Assembly (NCBI GenBank): GCA_944321005.1
Contig: CALUJT010000018.1
Coordinates: 1-16,379, forward strand
Direction of reading: 5' to 3'
DNA from: an uncultured Atopobiaceae bacterium
Lineage (GTDB): Bacteria > Actinomycetota > Coriobacteriia > Coriobacteriales > Atopobiaceae
DNA length: 16,379 nt
Shown: positions 8,007 to 15,649 of the stretch, piece by piece
How positions within the stretch are numbered: the first letter of the stretch is position 1
How the letters are laid out: the number at the start of each line of letters is the position of its first letter
The notes under the pieces: generated by a model
Database searches by the model: none
What the model saw: the letters and a program-made list of their open reading frames with translations, nothing else
Told to the model about the DNA's origin: nothing
Made by a program: the position numbers and the translations under genes

Positions 8007-8084
8007 CCTCTTCCTCCTGACATTGCCCGCAGGCTAAGGGTTACCATGGAACCTAAGGATACCGCAGCTCGAGAGGACCGCCTC
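8007..8084. promoter_or_regulatory. Shared divergent leader between two GT2 genes
   Basis: The 78 bases between the two divergent starts must hold transcription and translation signals for both genes. Rightward, CTGACA (8017-8022) and TACCAT (8042-8047) could be -35 and -10 boxes, though with a long 19-base spacer; they would start a transcript near 8054, ahead of the ATG at 8085. The leftward ribosome site (AGGAGG on the minus strand) overlaps the same -35 candidate. No leftward promoter is evident here, so it may lie inside the neighbouring coding sequence. Confidence 0.22.
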
Positions 8085-9137
8085 ATGGCAACACACGGCA
8101 CCACCAAGCTGAGCATAGTAGTTCCCTGCTACAAGACCGAGGCGTATCTCCCGCGCTGCCTTGACTCCCTTCTTGCCCAGACGCTCGGGGGGATCGAGAT
8201 CATCTGCGTGAACGACGGCTCCCCTGACGGCACCCTCGCGCTCCTGCGCTCCTACGAGACGACAAACCCGGACATCGTACGAGTGGTGAACAAGGAGAAC
8301 GGCGGACTGTGGAACGCCCGGTGGAGCGGGACCGACGTCGCGAGTGGCGAGTACGTAACCTACGTTGACAGCGACGACTACGTCAGCCCCACGTTCGCGC
8401 AGGACCTCTACGAGACGGCGGTGAGCGAGGATGCCGAGATTGTGGTCTGCGGCTTTCAGCGCGTAGAGGAGGGAACGGGGAGGGTCCTCTCGACGGAGAT
8501 GGACGCCCATCACCCCTCCTTCGATCCCGCAGAAGACCCCGGGCGCCTCGTGGAGATCAACCCCGCCGCATGGAACAAGTGCTTTCGTCGAGCCCTCCTG
8601 GGACGCATGCGCCGGCTCTCGGAGCCGCCGGCCATCCTCGAGGACGTCACGCTGAGCCAGCTCGCCTACCTCGCGTGTCATGGGCGCGTCGCCTTCACTG
8701 GGACAGCGCCCTACCGCTATCTCATCCGAGAGGGCTCGATGATCAACTCCGTGACCACGGAGCAGGTGGAGAGCGTGAGGAGAGCCCTCCTCGAGGTGCG
8801 GCGCCACTTCGAGGACGAGGGCGCGCCCGTCGAGCTTCTGGCCTCGCTAGACGCCACGGTCTTCCTGCACCTGGGCGTCTCGATGAGCTTTAGGCTCTCC
8901 TGCAACCCGCAGGTCGACCTGGCTCGGGAGCTGGCGAGAGCAACGGCGTACCTCGACGAGCACTTCCCCACCTGGAGGAACTCGCCCTTCATCGGCATCC
9001 GCTACGCGCTCTCCCACGGCGCCGCATACCAGCGCCTGCTTGCCGCGCAGCTCTTCTACCGGGCGCACCTCATGAGGCCCTTCCTCGCGGCGTACCGCTT
9101 CTACCTCGCGCACTCCGGGCGCGACCTCAAGTGGTAG
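8085..9137 (+). CDS. GT2 glycosyltransferase (EpsJ/WcaA-like)
   Basis: The protein has 350 residues from ATG 8085, chosen because AGAGGA sits seven bases upstream and the GT-A domain begins almost at once. An in-frame ATG at 8046 would add 13 polar residues and overlaps the candidate promoter. Motifs: LSIVVPCYKTEAYL (9-22), VNDGSPDGT (42-50) and the metal-binding VDSDDYV (94-100). The usual GG.S.ARN.G element is altered to GGLWNARWSG (73-82). An ILEDVTLS segment further on matches the region carrying the catalytic base in this subfamily. The C-terminal third is helical and basic and probably sits against the membrane. It likely adds one sugar to a surface-polymer repeat unit, but the sugar is unknown. 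It is a single-gene transcription unit on the plus strand, converging on the lectin-transpeptidase gene. Confidence 0.87.
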   Translation: MATHGTTKLSIVVPCYKTEAYLPRCLDSLLAQTLGGIEIICVNDGSPDGTLALLRSYETTNPDIVRVVNKENGGLWNARWSGTDVASGEYVTYVDSDDYVSPTFAQDLYETAVSEDAEIVVCGFQRVEEGTGRVLSTEMDAHHPSFDPAEDPGRLVEINPAAWNKCFRRALLGRMRRLSEPPAILEDVTLSQLAYLACHGRVAFTGTAPYRYLIREGSMINSVTTEQVESVRRALLEVRRHFEDEGAPVELLASLDATVFLHLGVSMSFRLSCNPQVDLARELARATAYLDEHFPTWRNSPFIGIRYALSHGAAYQRLLAAQLFYRAHLMRPFLAAYRFYLAHSGRDLKW

Positions 9138-9190
9138 GCGCCTCGGGACTCTGGCGGCCCGTCATCCTCTCGAGCGCTCGATGGTCCGTG

Positions 9191-9223
9191 CGAAAACGGG
9201 CCCCGCTTTTGACGGGGCCCGTT
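9191..9223 (-). terminator. Intrinsic terminator of the lectin-transpeptidase gene
   Basis: AACGGGCCCCG (9195-9205) pairs perfectly with CGGGGCCCGTT (9213-9223) around a seven-base loop. Read on the minus strand, the stem ends in TTTT then CG, so it suits the gene that stops at 9262, 38 bases upstream. Rightward the stem is not followed by a T-run, but its strength may also limit read-through from the GT2 ending at 9137. Confidence 0.8.
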
Positions 9224-9261
9224 AGTGGCGCTCTGGGTTGCTCTGAGACGCGCAGGCAAAG

Positions 9262-11613
9262 CTAGAAGATGTACACCGTCGAGCCGACGCTCATGTTGTC
9301 GTGGAGCCACTTCGCCTTGTCGTAGTCGGGGATGCAGATGCAGCCGCTCCCATAGAAGCCGTAGTGGAAGCCCTGCCCCTCGTCATAGCCCTTGCCCTCG
9401 ACGTAGCGCATGTTGTCGGAGCTGGGGGACGACCACCAGTCCTCGACGTAGCCAACATACCAGTCGTTGACGTTGATGCAGTTGGGCTCCTTCCAGTAGC
9501 CCCGAGCGGTGATGTACACGGTGTGAACGCCGGTAAACGTGTTGCCGCTCGTGATCACGTCCATGGAGTTCGAGAGCACCCACCCGTCGGAGCTGCTGCG
9601 GAAGACCGTTGCTCGGTCCCTCGCCTTGTCGACCACGGTGACGATCCCGGTCTGGCTCCCCACCTGGGAGGCACGCTCCCGCATCGCGGAGATATACCCG
9701 GCGTCTCCCCATATGTCGGAGACGTCACCCGCGGGAGCGGGGTCCTCGGGAGTCGGGTCGACCGTCTCGGTGTAGTCCGTGGGCACAAAGGTCCACGAGC
9801 GGGCGGCATCGGACCCGGGCTCGGAGATGACGACGGGAGAGCCGGAGACGGGCGTGCCGTCGCCAGCGGCAAGGACAAAGTCGCCAAGGGCCGACGTCAC
9901 CTGCACGCCTCCGTTGGGGGCCACGGAGAAAGCCCAGCACTGGGCGGGACTGTCGTTAGACTCGTACTGCTGGACCACGGTCCCAGAGGCCCCGTTTGCG
10001 TCGCGCACGTCGAGGACGAGTCCAGAGGCGGCGTTGGAGATCTTGTACTGGCCAGACGCCCTCCTCTCGACGAGCCACTTCTGAGCGGACGTGCCATTGC
10101 TCTCGTAGGTCTGCAGGGCGAGCGCGTTCTGGGCGAGCGCGTTCGGAACGTCGATGACCTGGCTGCCGAGGGCGCGGCTGGCGATCACGTAGTACCCGTC
10201 ATCGACAAGGGCCACCAGAGAGAGCGCCCAACCTCGAGCCTGGCCTCCCGGAGCAGAGGACGTCACCACCCTGGTCCCGTCCTCCGCGACCCCTCCGCTG
10301 AGGGACAGCGCACGATGGGAGGAGACGTTCTCGAATATGTAGCCCCACCCGCCGACGGTGACGCGCCAGCGAGCCTGGTCCGAGATCGAGGAAGCGCCCT
10401 CCAGCCCACTCCCGGACTCCGAGAGGTACAGGCCCGTGTCGGCGTTCCTCAGCGTGAAGGTCCCGTCCTCGAGAGGCGCGACCTCCCACTTCTGGGAGAG
10501 CTCGCCCCCCGTCTCCCCCACCTGGAGAGCGGCATCCGCATCGGAGGCACCGGAGACCTCGAGGGCCATCGAGTCGGCGGCAGCGGGCGCAATCCGATAG
10601 ATGCCCCTGAGGCCCAGGGTCACCGGGGAAAGCTCCCAGCGCTGGGCGGCGCTGCCATTGGGCGCGTACATCTGAATCTGCGCGCCGTCAGTCGCCCGAG
10701 CGTCGGGCACGTCGAGGGCAAGGCCGGAGATGGCCGAGCGGATCTCGTAGCCGTCCCCGCTCTCGACGATGCTCCAGAGCTGGGCGATGGTGCCGTTGCA
10801 CTCATACTGCTGAATCCTCACGCCAGACGCGGCGCTGGCGTCTGGCACGTCCACGGACTTGTTCGAGCAGAGGGACACCAACGTGTAGAAGCCGGTATTT
10901 GCGTCGAAGGACAGCCCCCACCTCTGGGCGTTGGATCCGTTGTCGCCCCAGAGCTGGATCCTCGCACCGTTGTCCGTCGAGGCGTTGCTCACGTCAAGGA
11001 CCTTGGCCGGGTCGAGCGAGCTGCCGATCTGATACACGCCGCTGTCAACGGTGCGCTCGACCTTTACCAGGGACCACTTCTGGGCCATGCTCCCGTTGGG
11101 CTGGTACACTTGAACGTTGGTCCCGTCGGCAGACTCGCCCATCTCGACGTCGAGGTTCAGGCCGTTGAGCGCAGAGACGATGGACAGAGAGCCATCGTCG
11201 TTGCCCACCACGTCCCATAGCTGCCCCGGGCGACCGTCGAAGGCGGAGATCTGAACGTTGGTGCCCGACGACATGCCGTCACCGGAGACCGAGAGCGCGC
11301 GCCCGGATATCGAGTTCCTGATCGCGTAGCTGTCCCCGACACGCTCCAGGCGCCAGTTCTGCCCACCGTCCCACGTTCTGGAGAAGAGCTGCACGTTGGA
11401 CCCGTCAGACAGCTGGCTGCCGGCAACGTCCAGGTACTTGTCGCTCCCCTCGCCAACGATCAGGTAGACGCCCTCCTCGACGCCGTTCCCGTCCTCTGCG
11501 AGCGCCCGAGAGGGCACGAGCGAGAAGAGCCCGAGCACGGACAGGGCGACCGCACAAAGAAGCGCTGCAAGGAGGCGTATTCTCGGCGACGCGTGATTAT
11601 GACCACGGCTCAT
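9262..11613 (-). CDS. Secreted ricin-type lectin-repeat protein with C-terminal YkuD-like L,D-transpeptidase domain
   Basis: The protein has 783 residues from ATG 11613, with GGGGA six bases upstream. The signal peptide spans about 1-39, with likely cleavage after SRALA. Residues about 45-630 hold some 12 repeats of roughly 48 residues ending in QxW or a relaxed form (QNW, QLW, QKW, QRW, QLW, QRW, QKW, QARW, ARGW, QKW, QCW, RSW). That would make four beta-trefoils of the ricin B type, which bind carbohydrate. A short Pro-rich joint follows. The last 131 residues (653-783) look like a YkuD domain, with a TVVDKARDRATVF strand, a VITSGNTFTGVHTVYIT segment, and a terminal Cys motif H750-YGFYGSG-C758. 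YkuD enzymes form 3-3 cross-links or attach proteins to peptidoglycan. The canonical SHGC.R is changed here to GSGCIC, so activity is likely but unproven. It probably acts in the wall, held by glycan binding. Confidence 0.86.
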   Translation of the reverse strand: MSRGHNHASPRIRLLAALLCAVALSVLGLFSLVPSRALAEDGNGVEEGVYLIVGEGSDKYLDVAGSQLSDGSNVQLFSRTWDGGQNWRLERVGDSYAIRNSISGRALSVSGDGMSSGTNVQISAFDGRPGQLWDVVGNDDGSLSIVSALNGLNLDVEMGESADGTNVQVYQPNGSMAQKWSLVKVERTVDSGVYQIGSSLDPAKVLDVSNASTDNGARIQLWGDNGSNAQRWGLSFDANTGFYTLVSLCSNKSVDVPDASAASGVRIQQYECNGTIAQLWSIVESGDGYEIRSAISGLALDVPDARATDGAQIQMYAPNGSAAQRWELSPVTLGLRGIYRIAPAAADSMALEVSGASDADAALQVGETGGELSQKWEVAPLEDGTFTLRNADTGLYLSESGSGLEGASSISDQARWRVTVGGWGYIFENVSSHRALSLSGGVAEDGTRVVTSSAPGGQARGWALSLVALVDDGYYVIASRALGSQVIDVPNALAQNALALQTYESNGTSAQKWLVERRASGQYKISNAASGLVLDVRDANGASGTVVQQYESNDSPAQCWAFSVAPNGGVQVTSALGDFVLAAGDGTPVSGSPVVISEPGSDAARSWTFVPTDYTETVDPTPEDPAPAGDVSDIWGDAGYISAMRERASQVGSQTGIVTVVDKARDRATVFRSSSDGWVLSNSMDVITSGNTFTGVHTVYITARGYWKEPNCINVNDWYVGYVEDWWSSPSSDNMRYVEGKGYDEGQGFHYGFYGSGCICIPDYDKAKWLHDNMSVGSTVYIF

Positions 11614-11619
11614 GTGACA

Positions 11620-11655
11620 TCCCCATTCCTCGTTAGTGCATCCATCAAAAGTATA
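11620..11655 (-). promoter_or_regulatory. Candidate -10 box and ribosome site for the lectin-transpeptidase
   Basis: On the minus strand TATACT (11650-11655) is a five-of-six match to the -10 consensus. It lies just past the terminator of the upstream operon and would give a leader of about 30 bases. The -35 region is weak. GGGGA (11620-11624) is spaced six bases from the ATG. The arrangement implies that this gene is transcribed separately from the polysaccharide operon. Confidence 0.4.
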
Positions 11656-11660
11656 AGCGG

Positions 11661-11696
11661 AAAAGACGGCTCTCGAGAAAAACTCCGAGGACCGTC
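11661..11696 (-). terminator. Intrinsic terminator ending the polysaccharide operon
   Basis: On the minus strand GACGG (11692-11696) pairs with CCGTC (11665-11669). An inner CTCG/CGAG stem encloses a ten-base loop, and the hairpin is followed at once by TTTT. The 5' arm begins inside the TGA stop codon of the GT2 that ends at 11695. One G-T pair and one C-A mismatch separate the two stem blocks, so it is moderately strong. Confidence 0.65.
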
Positions 11697-12657
11697 ACAT
11701 CGTGACGCCCCTGCCCAGCAGCGCCCTGGACCCTAGCACGAGATACCATCGTGGGACGCCCAGCAGGTAGCCGAGGCCGCCCCTCTCGCGGAGGGCCTCA
11801 CGGACGGAGGCGCCCAGAGAGGCGACGCGCACCTTGCCCACGCTCCACTTGAGCAAGACTCGGTAGTAGGTGCGCTTGGCGGCTCGCAGCGCCTCGTCAT
11901 TGCCGTAGCGCCGGGCGTACTCGACGAGCGTCCGGCCGAAGAGGACCTCGTTCTGCGCGTACTTCTCGTTGATCCTCACGCGCGAAGAATAGCTCGAGCC
12001 CCCGCTCGAGACGTGTCGATAGGCGCTCCAGGCCTCCTGAAACACCCTCACCCTTCCGGCGACCAGGAGGATGAACGCGTTTCTCCTGTCCTCCGGATAG
12101 GCGTCGAACTGCTTGAGCTCGAGAAAGCGGCCCTTCTCCCTGAGGTACTCCTCCCGGCGGACCATGAACGTGGACGTCTGCCCAGGCATGGTGCAGTAGA
12201 AGTTCTCGTCGAACGTGTACTCGTCCTCGAGGCAGTCCGGGTACTTCTCCCCGTTGGGCTCCGAGTCGGCGCCGACGACCGTGCAGTGATGAAACGTCGC
12301 GGAGAAGTCGGGGTGCGCCTCGAGAAAGGCTGCCTGCTCCTGGAGCTTTCCGTCATAGGTCCAGAAGTCGTCCCCCTCGCAGATGGCAAGGTACTTCCCG
12401 CGGCAGCGCGCGATCAGGTCCTCGTTGTTTCCGTCACAGAGGTTCTTCTCGCGATAGAAGATCTTGAAGTTGTCCGGGAGCTCGGGCTCGAGGCGCTTTA
12501 TGACCTCGCGCGAGTTGTCCGGGGAGCAGTCCTCGCCCACGAGCACCTCGAAGGGATAGGAGCACTTCTGCATGGCGATGCCGCGAAGGCACCTCTCGAC
12601 ATAGGGGGCGTGGTTGTAGACGGTCACGATGACCGAGATGAGCGGCTCTTGCTCCAA
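11695..12657 (-). CDS. GT2 glycosyltransferase with TTG start
   Basis: The protein has 320 residues. The start codon is TTG at 12657, supported by GGAGGG six bases upstream and by the GT-A domain beginning at residue 6; no ATG or GTG is available in that position. Motifs: ISVIVTVYNHAPYVERCL (7-24), GEDCSPDNS (41-49) and the metal-binding CEGDDFW (93-99), followed by a KLQEQAAFLEAHPDFS stretch and a downstream PEDRRNAF segment. The GEDCS and EGDDFW pair is typical of GT2 enzymes in capsule and exopolysaccharide loci. The C-terminal 70 or so residues are basic and partly hydrophobic, so membrane association is likely. It is the last gene of the operon, 15 bases after the aminotransferase, which suggests it may transfer the amino sugar; that link is inference. 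Confidence 0.87.
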   Translation of the reverse strand: MEQEPLISVIVTVYNHAPYVERCLRGIAMQKCSYPFEVLVGEDCSPDNSREVIKRLEPELPDNFKIFYREKNLCDGNNEDLIARCRGKYLAICEGDDFWTYDGKLQEQAAFLEAHPDFSATFHHCTVVGADSEPNGEKYPDCLEDEYTFDENFYCTMPGQTSTFMVRREEYLREKGRFLELKQFDAYPEDRRNAFILLVAGRVRVFQEAWSAYRHVSSGGSSYSSRVRINEKYAQNEVLFGRTLVEYARRYGNDEALRAAKRTYYRVLLKWSVGKVRVASLGASVREALRERGGLGYLLGVPRWYLVLGSRALLGRGVTM

Positions 12658-12672
12658 GGCGGTCCCTCCAAG

Positions 12673-13785
12673 CTATCTCTTAGAAAGCCCCAGCGTGACG
12701 CGACAGATGTGGTCGACCTCGTCAAGGGGCAGGTCGGCGTACATGGGAAGCGTGAGGACGCGGTCCGCGACGTGGGCGGCGACGGGCGTGGAGCTCGAGT
12801 CGAACCTGCCGCGATAGCAGGCGAAGTCCGTGATGAGCGGGTAGAAGTACTTTCTCGAGAAGACCCCCTCGCGCTTGAGCGCCATATAGACGTCATCTCT
12901 GGTCGAGCCGAACTCGTCCTCGAACACGACGGGCAGGTACGCGTAGTTGGACGTGGTCCCCTCCTTGGGACGGCACACGCGTATCCCCGCCACTCCGTCC
13001 AGATGCTCCCAGTAGCGCTCGGCGACCACCCTGCGCTTGGCGATCTCGTCGTCGAGGTGGCGGAGGTTGCAGATGCCCATCGCGGCGCAGAACTCGTTCA
13101 TCTTGGCGTTTCCGCCGACGTACTCCACGTCCTCCGGCCCGGTGATGCCGAAGTTCTTCCACTGGTTGAGGAGGTCCCTCAGCCCCGGGTCGCGGAAGCA
13201 GACCGCGCCCCCCTCTATGGTGTTGAAGACCTTGGTCGCATGGAAGGAGAACATCGAGGCGTCGCCGAACGACGCAGAGGAGACGTCCCCGCGGCGCACG
13301 CCGAAGGCATGGGCGGCGTCGTAGATGACCTTGAGCCCATGGCGGTCCGCGATATCCTGGATCGCGTCGACGTCGCAGAGGTTGCCGTAGACGTGCACCG
13401 GCACGATGGCGCAGGTGTCCTCGTCGATGAGATCCTCTATGAGGCCGGGGTCGAGCGTGTAGTCGTCCGGCCTTATGTCCGCGAAGACGGGCGTGAGGCC
13501 CTTGCGCACGATGGCGTGCGTGGTCGAGGCGAAGGTGTAGGGGGTGGTGATCACCTTGCCGTGAAGCCCCATCGCCTCGAACACGCACTCGAGGGCGCTG
13601 TGCCCGTTGGTAAAGAGCGCGATGTTCTCCACCCCAAGGTACTCCTTGAGGCTCCGCTCCAGCTGATGATGCTTCTCACCCATGTTGGTGAGCCAGTGGG
13701 ACTCCCAGAGGGGCTCGATCTCGCGAACGAACTCCTCGAGCGGCGGCATGGAGGAGCGGGTCACGAGAATTGGCGAGTTGGACAT
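12673..13785 (-). CDS. DegT/DnrJ/EryC1/StrS-family nucleotide-sugar aminotransferase
   Basis: The protein has 370 residues from ATG 13785, with GGGAG five bases upstream; a start at 13821 would add 12 residues without a better ribosome site. The family's PLP features are present: a TNGHSALE segment (59-66) contacting the cofactor phosphate, YDAAHAFG at 155-162 with D156 (cofactor ring) and H159, and SFHATKVFNTIEGG with the Schiff-base lysine K185. These enzymes transfer an amino group from glutamate to a keto group of a nucleotide-linked sugar. The HATKVFNTIEGG form is frequent in makers of dTDP-4-amino-4,6-dideoxy or 3-amino-3,6-dideoxy sugars (VioA/FdtB-like), but position and stereochemistry cannot be told from sequence. 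It lies 41 bases downstream of the flippase and 15 bases upstream of a GT2. No nucleotide-sugar dehydratase is in the window to supply its substrate. Confidence 0.92.
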   Translation of the reverse strand: MSNSPILVTRSSMPPLEEFVREIEPLWESHWLTNMGEKHHQLERSLKEYLGVENIALFTNGHSALECVFEAMGLHGKVITTPYTFASTTHAIVRKGLTPVFADIRPDDYTLDPGLIEDLIDEDTCAIVPVHVYGNLCDVDAIQDIADRHGLKVIYDAAHAFGVRRGDVSSASFGDASMFSFHATKVFNTIEGGAVCFRDPGLRDLLNQWKNFGITGPEDVEYVGGNAKMNEFCAAMGICNLRHLDDEIAKRRVVAERYWEHLDGVAGIRVCRPKEGTTSNYAYLPVVFEDEFGSTRDDVYMALKREGVFSRKYFYPLITDFACYRGRFDSSSTPVAAHVADRVLTLPMYADLPLDEVDHICRVTLGLSKR

Positions 13786-13826
13786 GATGACTCCCGTCAG
13801 TTGACGCGCGTGGTACCGCAAGGGGG

Positions 13827-15287
13827 CTAGCGCCCCCTCCTACCCATAATATCCCTCATGGTGTTGAGCAGGTAGGTGAGCTCCTCCACGCGGAAGAGGC
13901 GCGCGATGGCCAGGTACGCCACGGCCATGACCAGCACCTGCAGGGCAACGACGGCAATGTCGGGGAGGCCGAGAAGCCCGATCGGGAACGCCAGGGCGCC
14001 CGAGACGGCCGAGAGCAGGAACGCCGGGCAGATGTCACGAACCTGCTCGCGGTAGGAGTAGCCGATGACGCGCCTGTTGGGAGACGCGTTGATGAAGGTG
14101 CAGATAACGCCGGTCACCGCATAGCCCACCACGATGAAGAAGATGTCACGCAGCACGAACGCGGTGAAGCACATGACGGAGACGCCCACGACCTTCTTGA
14201 TAATCTCGAGCCTGAGGAAGAGGTCGCTCCTGCCAACGCCGTTGAGCACCTGGAGGTTGGTCGTGTGGATGGGCTGCAGGGCATAGATGAAGCAGTACAT
14301 CTGGAGAAAGGGAACGCACGGCAGCCACTTCTCCCCCAGAAGCAACGTCACGAGGGGCGCCGCCACGATGCCAAACGCGCTCATGGCCGGGACGATGAGG
14401 AAGGTGCTCGTCTTGAGGGCGCGTCGAGCGAGTCGCTTGACCTGGTGCCTGTCCTCCTGGACATGCGCCACCGCAGAGAGCATGACGGGCTGTATGGCCC
14501 CGTCGAGCGTGACGCCGAGCGCCTGTGGGTACTTCTTGCCCTGAGAGACGTAGCCGAGGTCCGTGCTCGTGAAGACCTTGCCGATTATAAGATCGGAGAG
14601 GCTCTGGTAGCCCTGGTCGAGCAGCCCCGAGACGAGGAGCTTCCATCCAAAGCGGAAGAGCGTCGCCGCGCGCGCCCCGTCGAACACGACACGTGGCTTC
14701 CAGGGAATCTGAGCCGCCAGCACGACGCACTTGCAGAGCTGGTAGAGAAGCTGCTGGATCACAAGGGCCCAGATGCCGGCGCCCAAGAGAGCCGAGGCGA
14801 TGCTCACGCAGCCGGAGACGACGCCCGCGGTGACCGTGGAGCGAAAGGTCTTGTGGAACTCGAGGTTGCGCGCGACGATGGCCTCCTGGATTGCGTTGTA
14901 GGCGTTCACCACCAGGATGAGCACAAGTGCGCGCAGCGGCCACACCACCCCCGGCATGCCGTAGAAGCCCGCGATGAGGGGCGCGGCGAGAAAGACGGCG
15001 GCGTAGAGCGCCACGGAGATGGCGAGGCTCATCCAGAAGACGGTCGAGTAGTCCCGCTCGGTCACGTCCGGCGCCTGGATGACGGCCGTGTTGAGGCCGG
15101 ACTGCACGATGACGTTGCCCACGTTCACGAAGACGAGCATGATCGCGAGCATGCCAAACTCGTCCGGCGCCAGGATGCGCGCCATGACGATCTGCACCAC
15201 GAGGGTGATGGCGGCCGCCCCGCCCTGCTCGAAGAGCTTCCAGAAGAGCGAGCGTATGGTCGAGGACTTGAGGTCTGAGCTGGGCAT
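13827..15287 (-). CDS. Polysaccharide flippase, Wzx/MVF type (lipid-linked oligosaccharide exporter)
   Basis: The protein has 486 residues from ATG 15287, with AGGGAG four bases upstream. The same frame stays open upstream to 15725, but that part overlaps the SMR-like genes and encodes an Arg/Pro-rich stretch with no membrane segment, so it is rejected. The N-terminus (SLFWKLFEQGGAAAITLVVQ, about 13-32) and the following VMARILAPDEFGMLAI signature are typical of the polysaccharide-synthesis MATE-like exporters. About 12-14 hydrophobic helices span the protein. A GYQSLSDLIIGKVFTSTDLGYVSQGKK region corresponds to the family's conserved middle. It should move an undecaprenyl-diphosphate-linked repeat unit to the outer face. 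Eight bases separate it from the upstream SMR-like gene. A closely similar role in teichuronic acid export (TuaB-like) is an alternative. Confidence 0.92.
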   Translation of the reverse strand: MPSSDLKSSTIRSLFWKLFEQGGAAAITLVVQIVMARILAPDEFGMLAIMLVFVNVGNVIVQSGLNTAVIQAPDVTERDYSTVFWMSLAISVALYAAVFLAAPLIAGFYGMPGVVWPLRALVLILVVNAYNAIQEAIVARNLEFHKTFRSTVTAGVVSGCVSIASALLGAGIWALVIQQLLYQLCKCVVLAAQIPWKPRVVFDGARAATLFRFGWKLLVSGLLDQGYQSLSDLIIGKVFTSTDLGYVSQGKKYPQALGVTLDGAIQPVMLSAVAHVQEDRHQVKRLARRALKTSTFLIVPAMSAFGIVAAPLVTLLLGEKWLPCVPFLQMYCFIYALQPIHTTNLQVLNGVGRSDLFLRLEIIKKVVGVSVMCFTAFVLRDIFFIVVGYAVTGVICTFINASPNRRVIGYSYREQVRDICPAFLLSAVSGALAFPIGLLGLPDIAVVALQVLVMAVAYLAIARLFRVEELTYLLNTMRDIMGRRGR

Positions 15288-15295
15288 GCGGCTCC

Positions 15296-15649
15296 CTAGA
15301 CGCCGGTCGAGTAGATGAGGATGCCGCAGATGACGAGCGCGAGCGCGAGCACCTTGCGGCGGTTGAGGCGCTCGTGGAAGATGAGGACGCCGAACGCCGT
15401 CACGTAGATGTAGCCGGTGGCGTCGAGGACGGGCCCCATTGAGAGCGGTATGACCTTGTACGCGAGCGTAGAGAGCAGGGTCGACACCACGAAGAGGACA
15501 TAGGCAAAGACGACGAGCGGGTTGAGGTACTCCCCGAGGGGGCCCTCGTGGGTCCTGAGGGCGGACTTTTTGAGAAGAACCTGGGAGATGCCGCTCACGA
15601 ACACGCCGAAGAGCGCGATGGCGGCATAGGCAAGGACGGACTCGCTCAC
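15296..15649 (-). CDS. Small EamA/SMR-like four-helix membrane protein, second of a pair
   Basis: The protein has 117 residues and four hydrophobic helices. Its start is GTG 15649, which shares GTGA with the stop of the upstream gene, a four-base overlap implying translational coupling; GGAGG lies nine bases upstream. The fourth-helix region VLIFHERLNRRKVLALALVI and the GPVLDATGYIYV segment fit the half-size EamA/SMR transporter fold. Known pairs of such proteins include ArnE/ArnF, which are required to flip undecaprenyl-phosphate-aminoarabinose, and small multidrug pairs that act as heterodimers. In a polysaccharide operon a polyprenyl-phosphate-sugar flippase is more likely than drug export, but this is inference. 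The helices resemble the C-terminal half of a full-length EamA protein. Confidence 0.8.
   Translation of the reverse strand: MSESVLAYAAIALFGVFVSGISQVLLKKSALRTHEGPLGEYLNPLVVFAYVLFVVSTLLSTLAYKVIPLSMGPVLDATGYIYVTAFGVLIFHERLNRRKVLALALVICGILIYSTGV

Noticed and set aside
9170..9181. Palindrome TCGAGCGCTCGA after the plus-strand GT2
   Set aside because: A 12-base palindrome is common at this GC content, has no loop or T-run, and shows no second copy.
9301..11220. Plus-strand open frame of 639 codons opposite the lectin-transpeptidase gene
   Set aside because: It is an antisense shadow produced by high GC and few stop codons; it is low in complexity, has no recognisable domain, and lies over a gene with clear signal peptide and repeat structure.
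12013..13830. Plus-strand open frame of 605 codons opposite the GT2 and aminotransferase
   Set aside because: It spans two well-supported minus-strand genes and the gap between them, and is Val/Arg/Asp-rich without domain motifs, so it is a composition artefact.
13821..13838. Inverted repeat AGGGGGC-TAGC-GCCCCCT at the flippase stop codon
   Set aside because: It has no T-run on the minus strand and only 41 bases separate the flippase from the next operon gene; it may modulate expression but is not a standard terminator.
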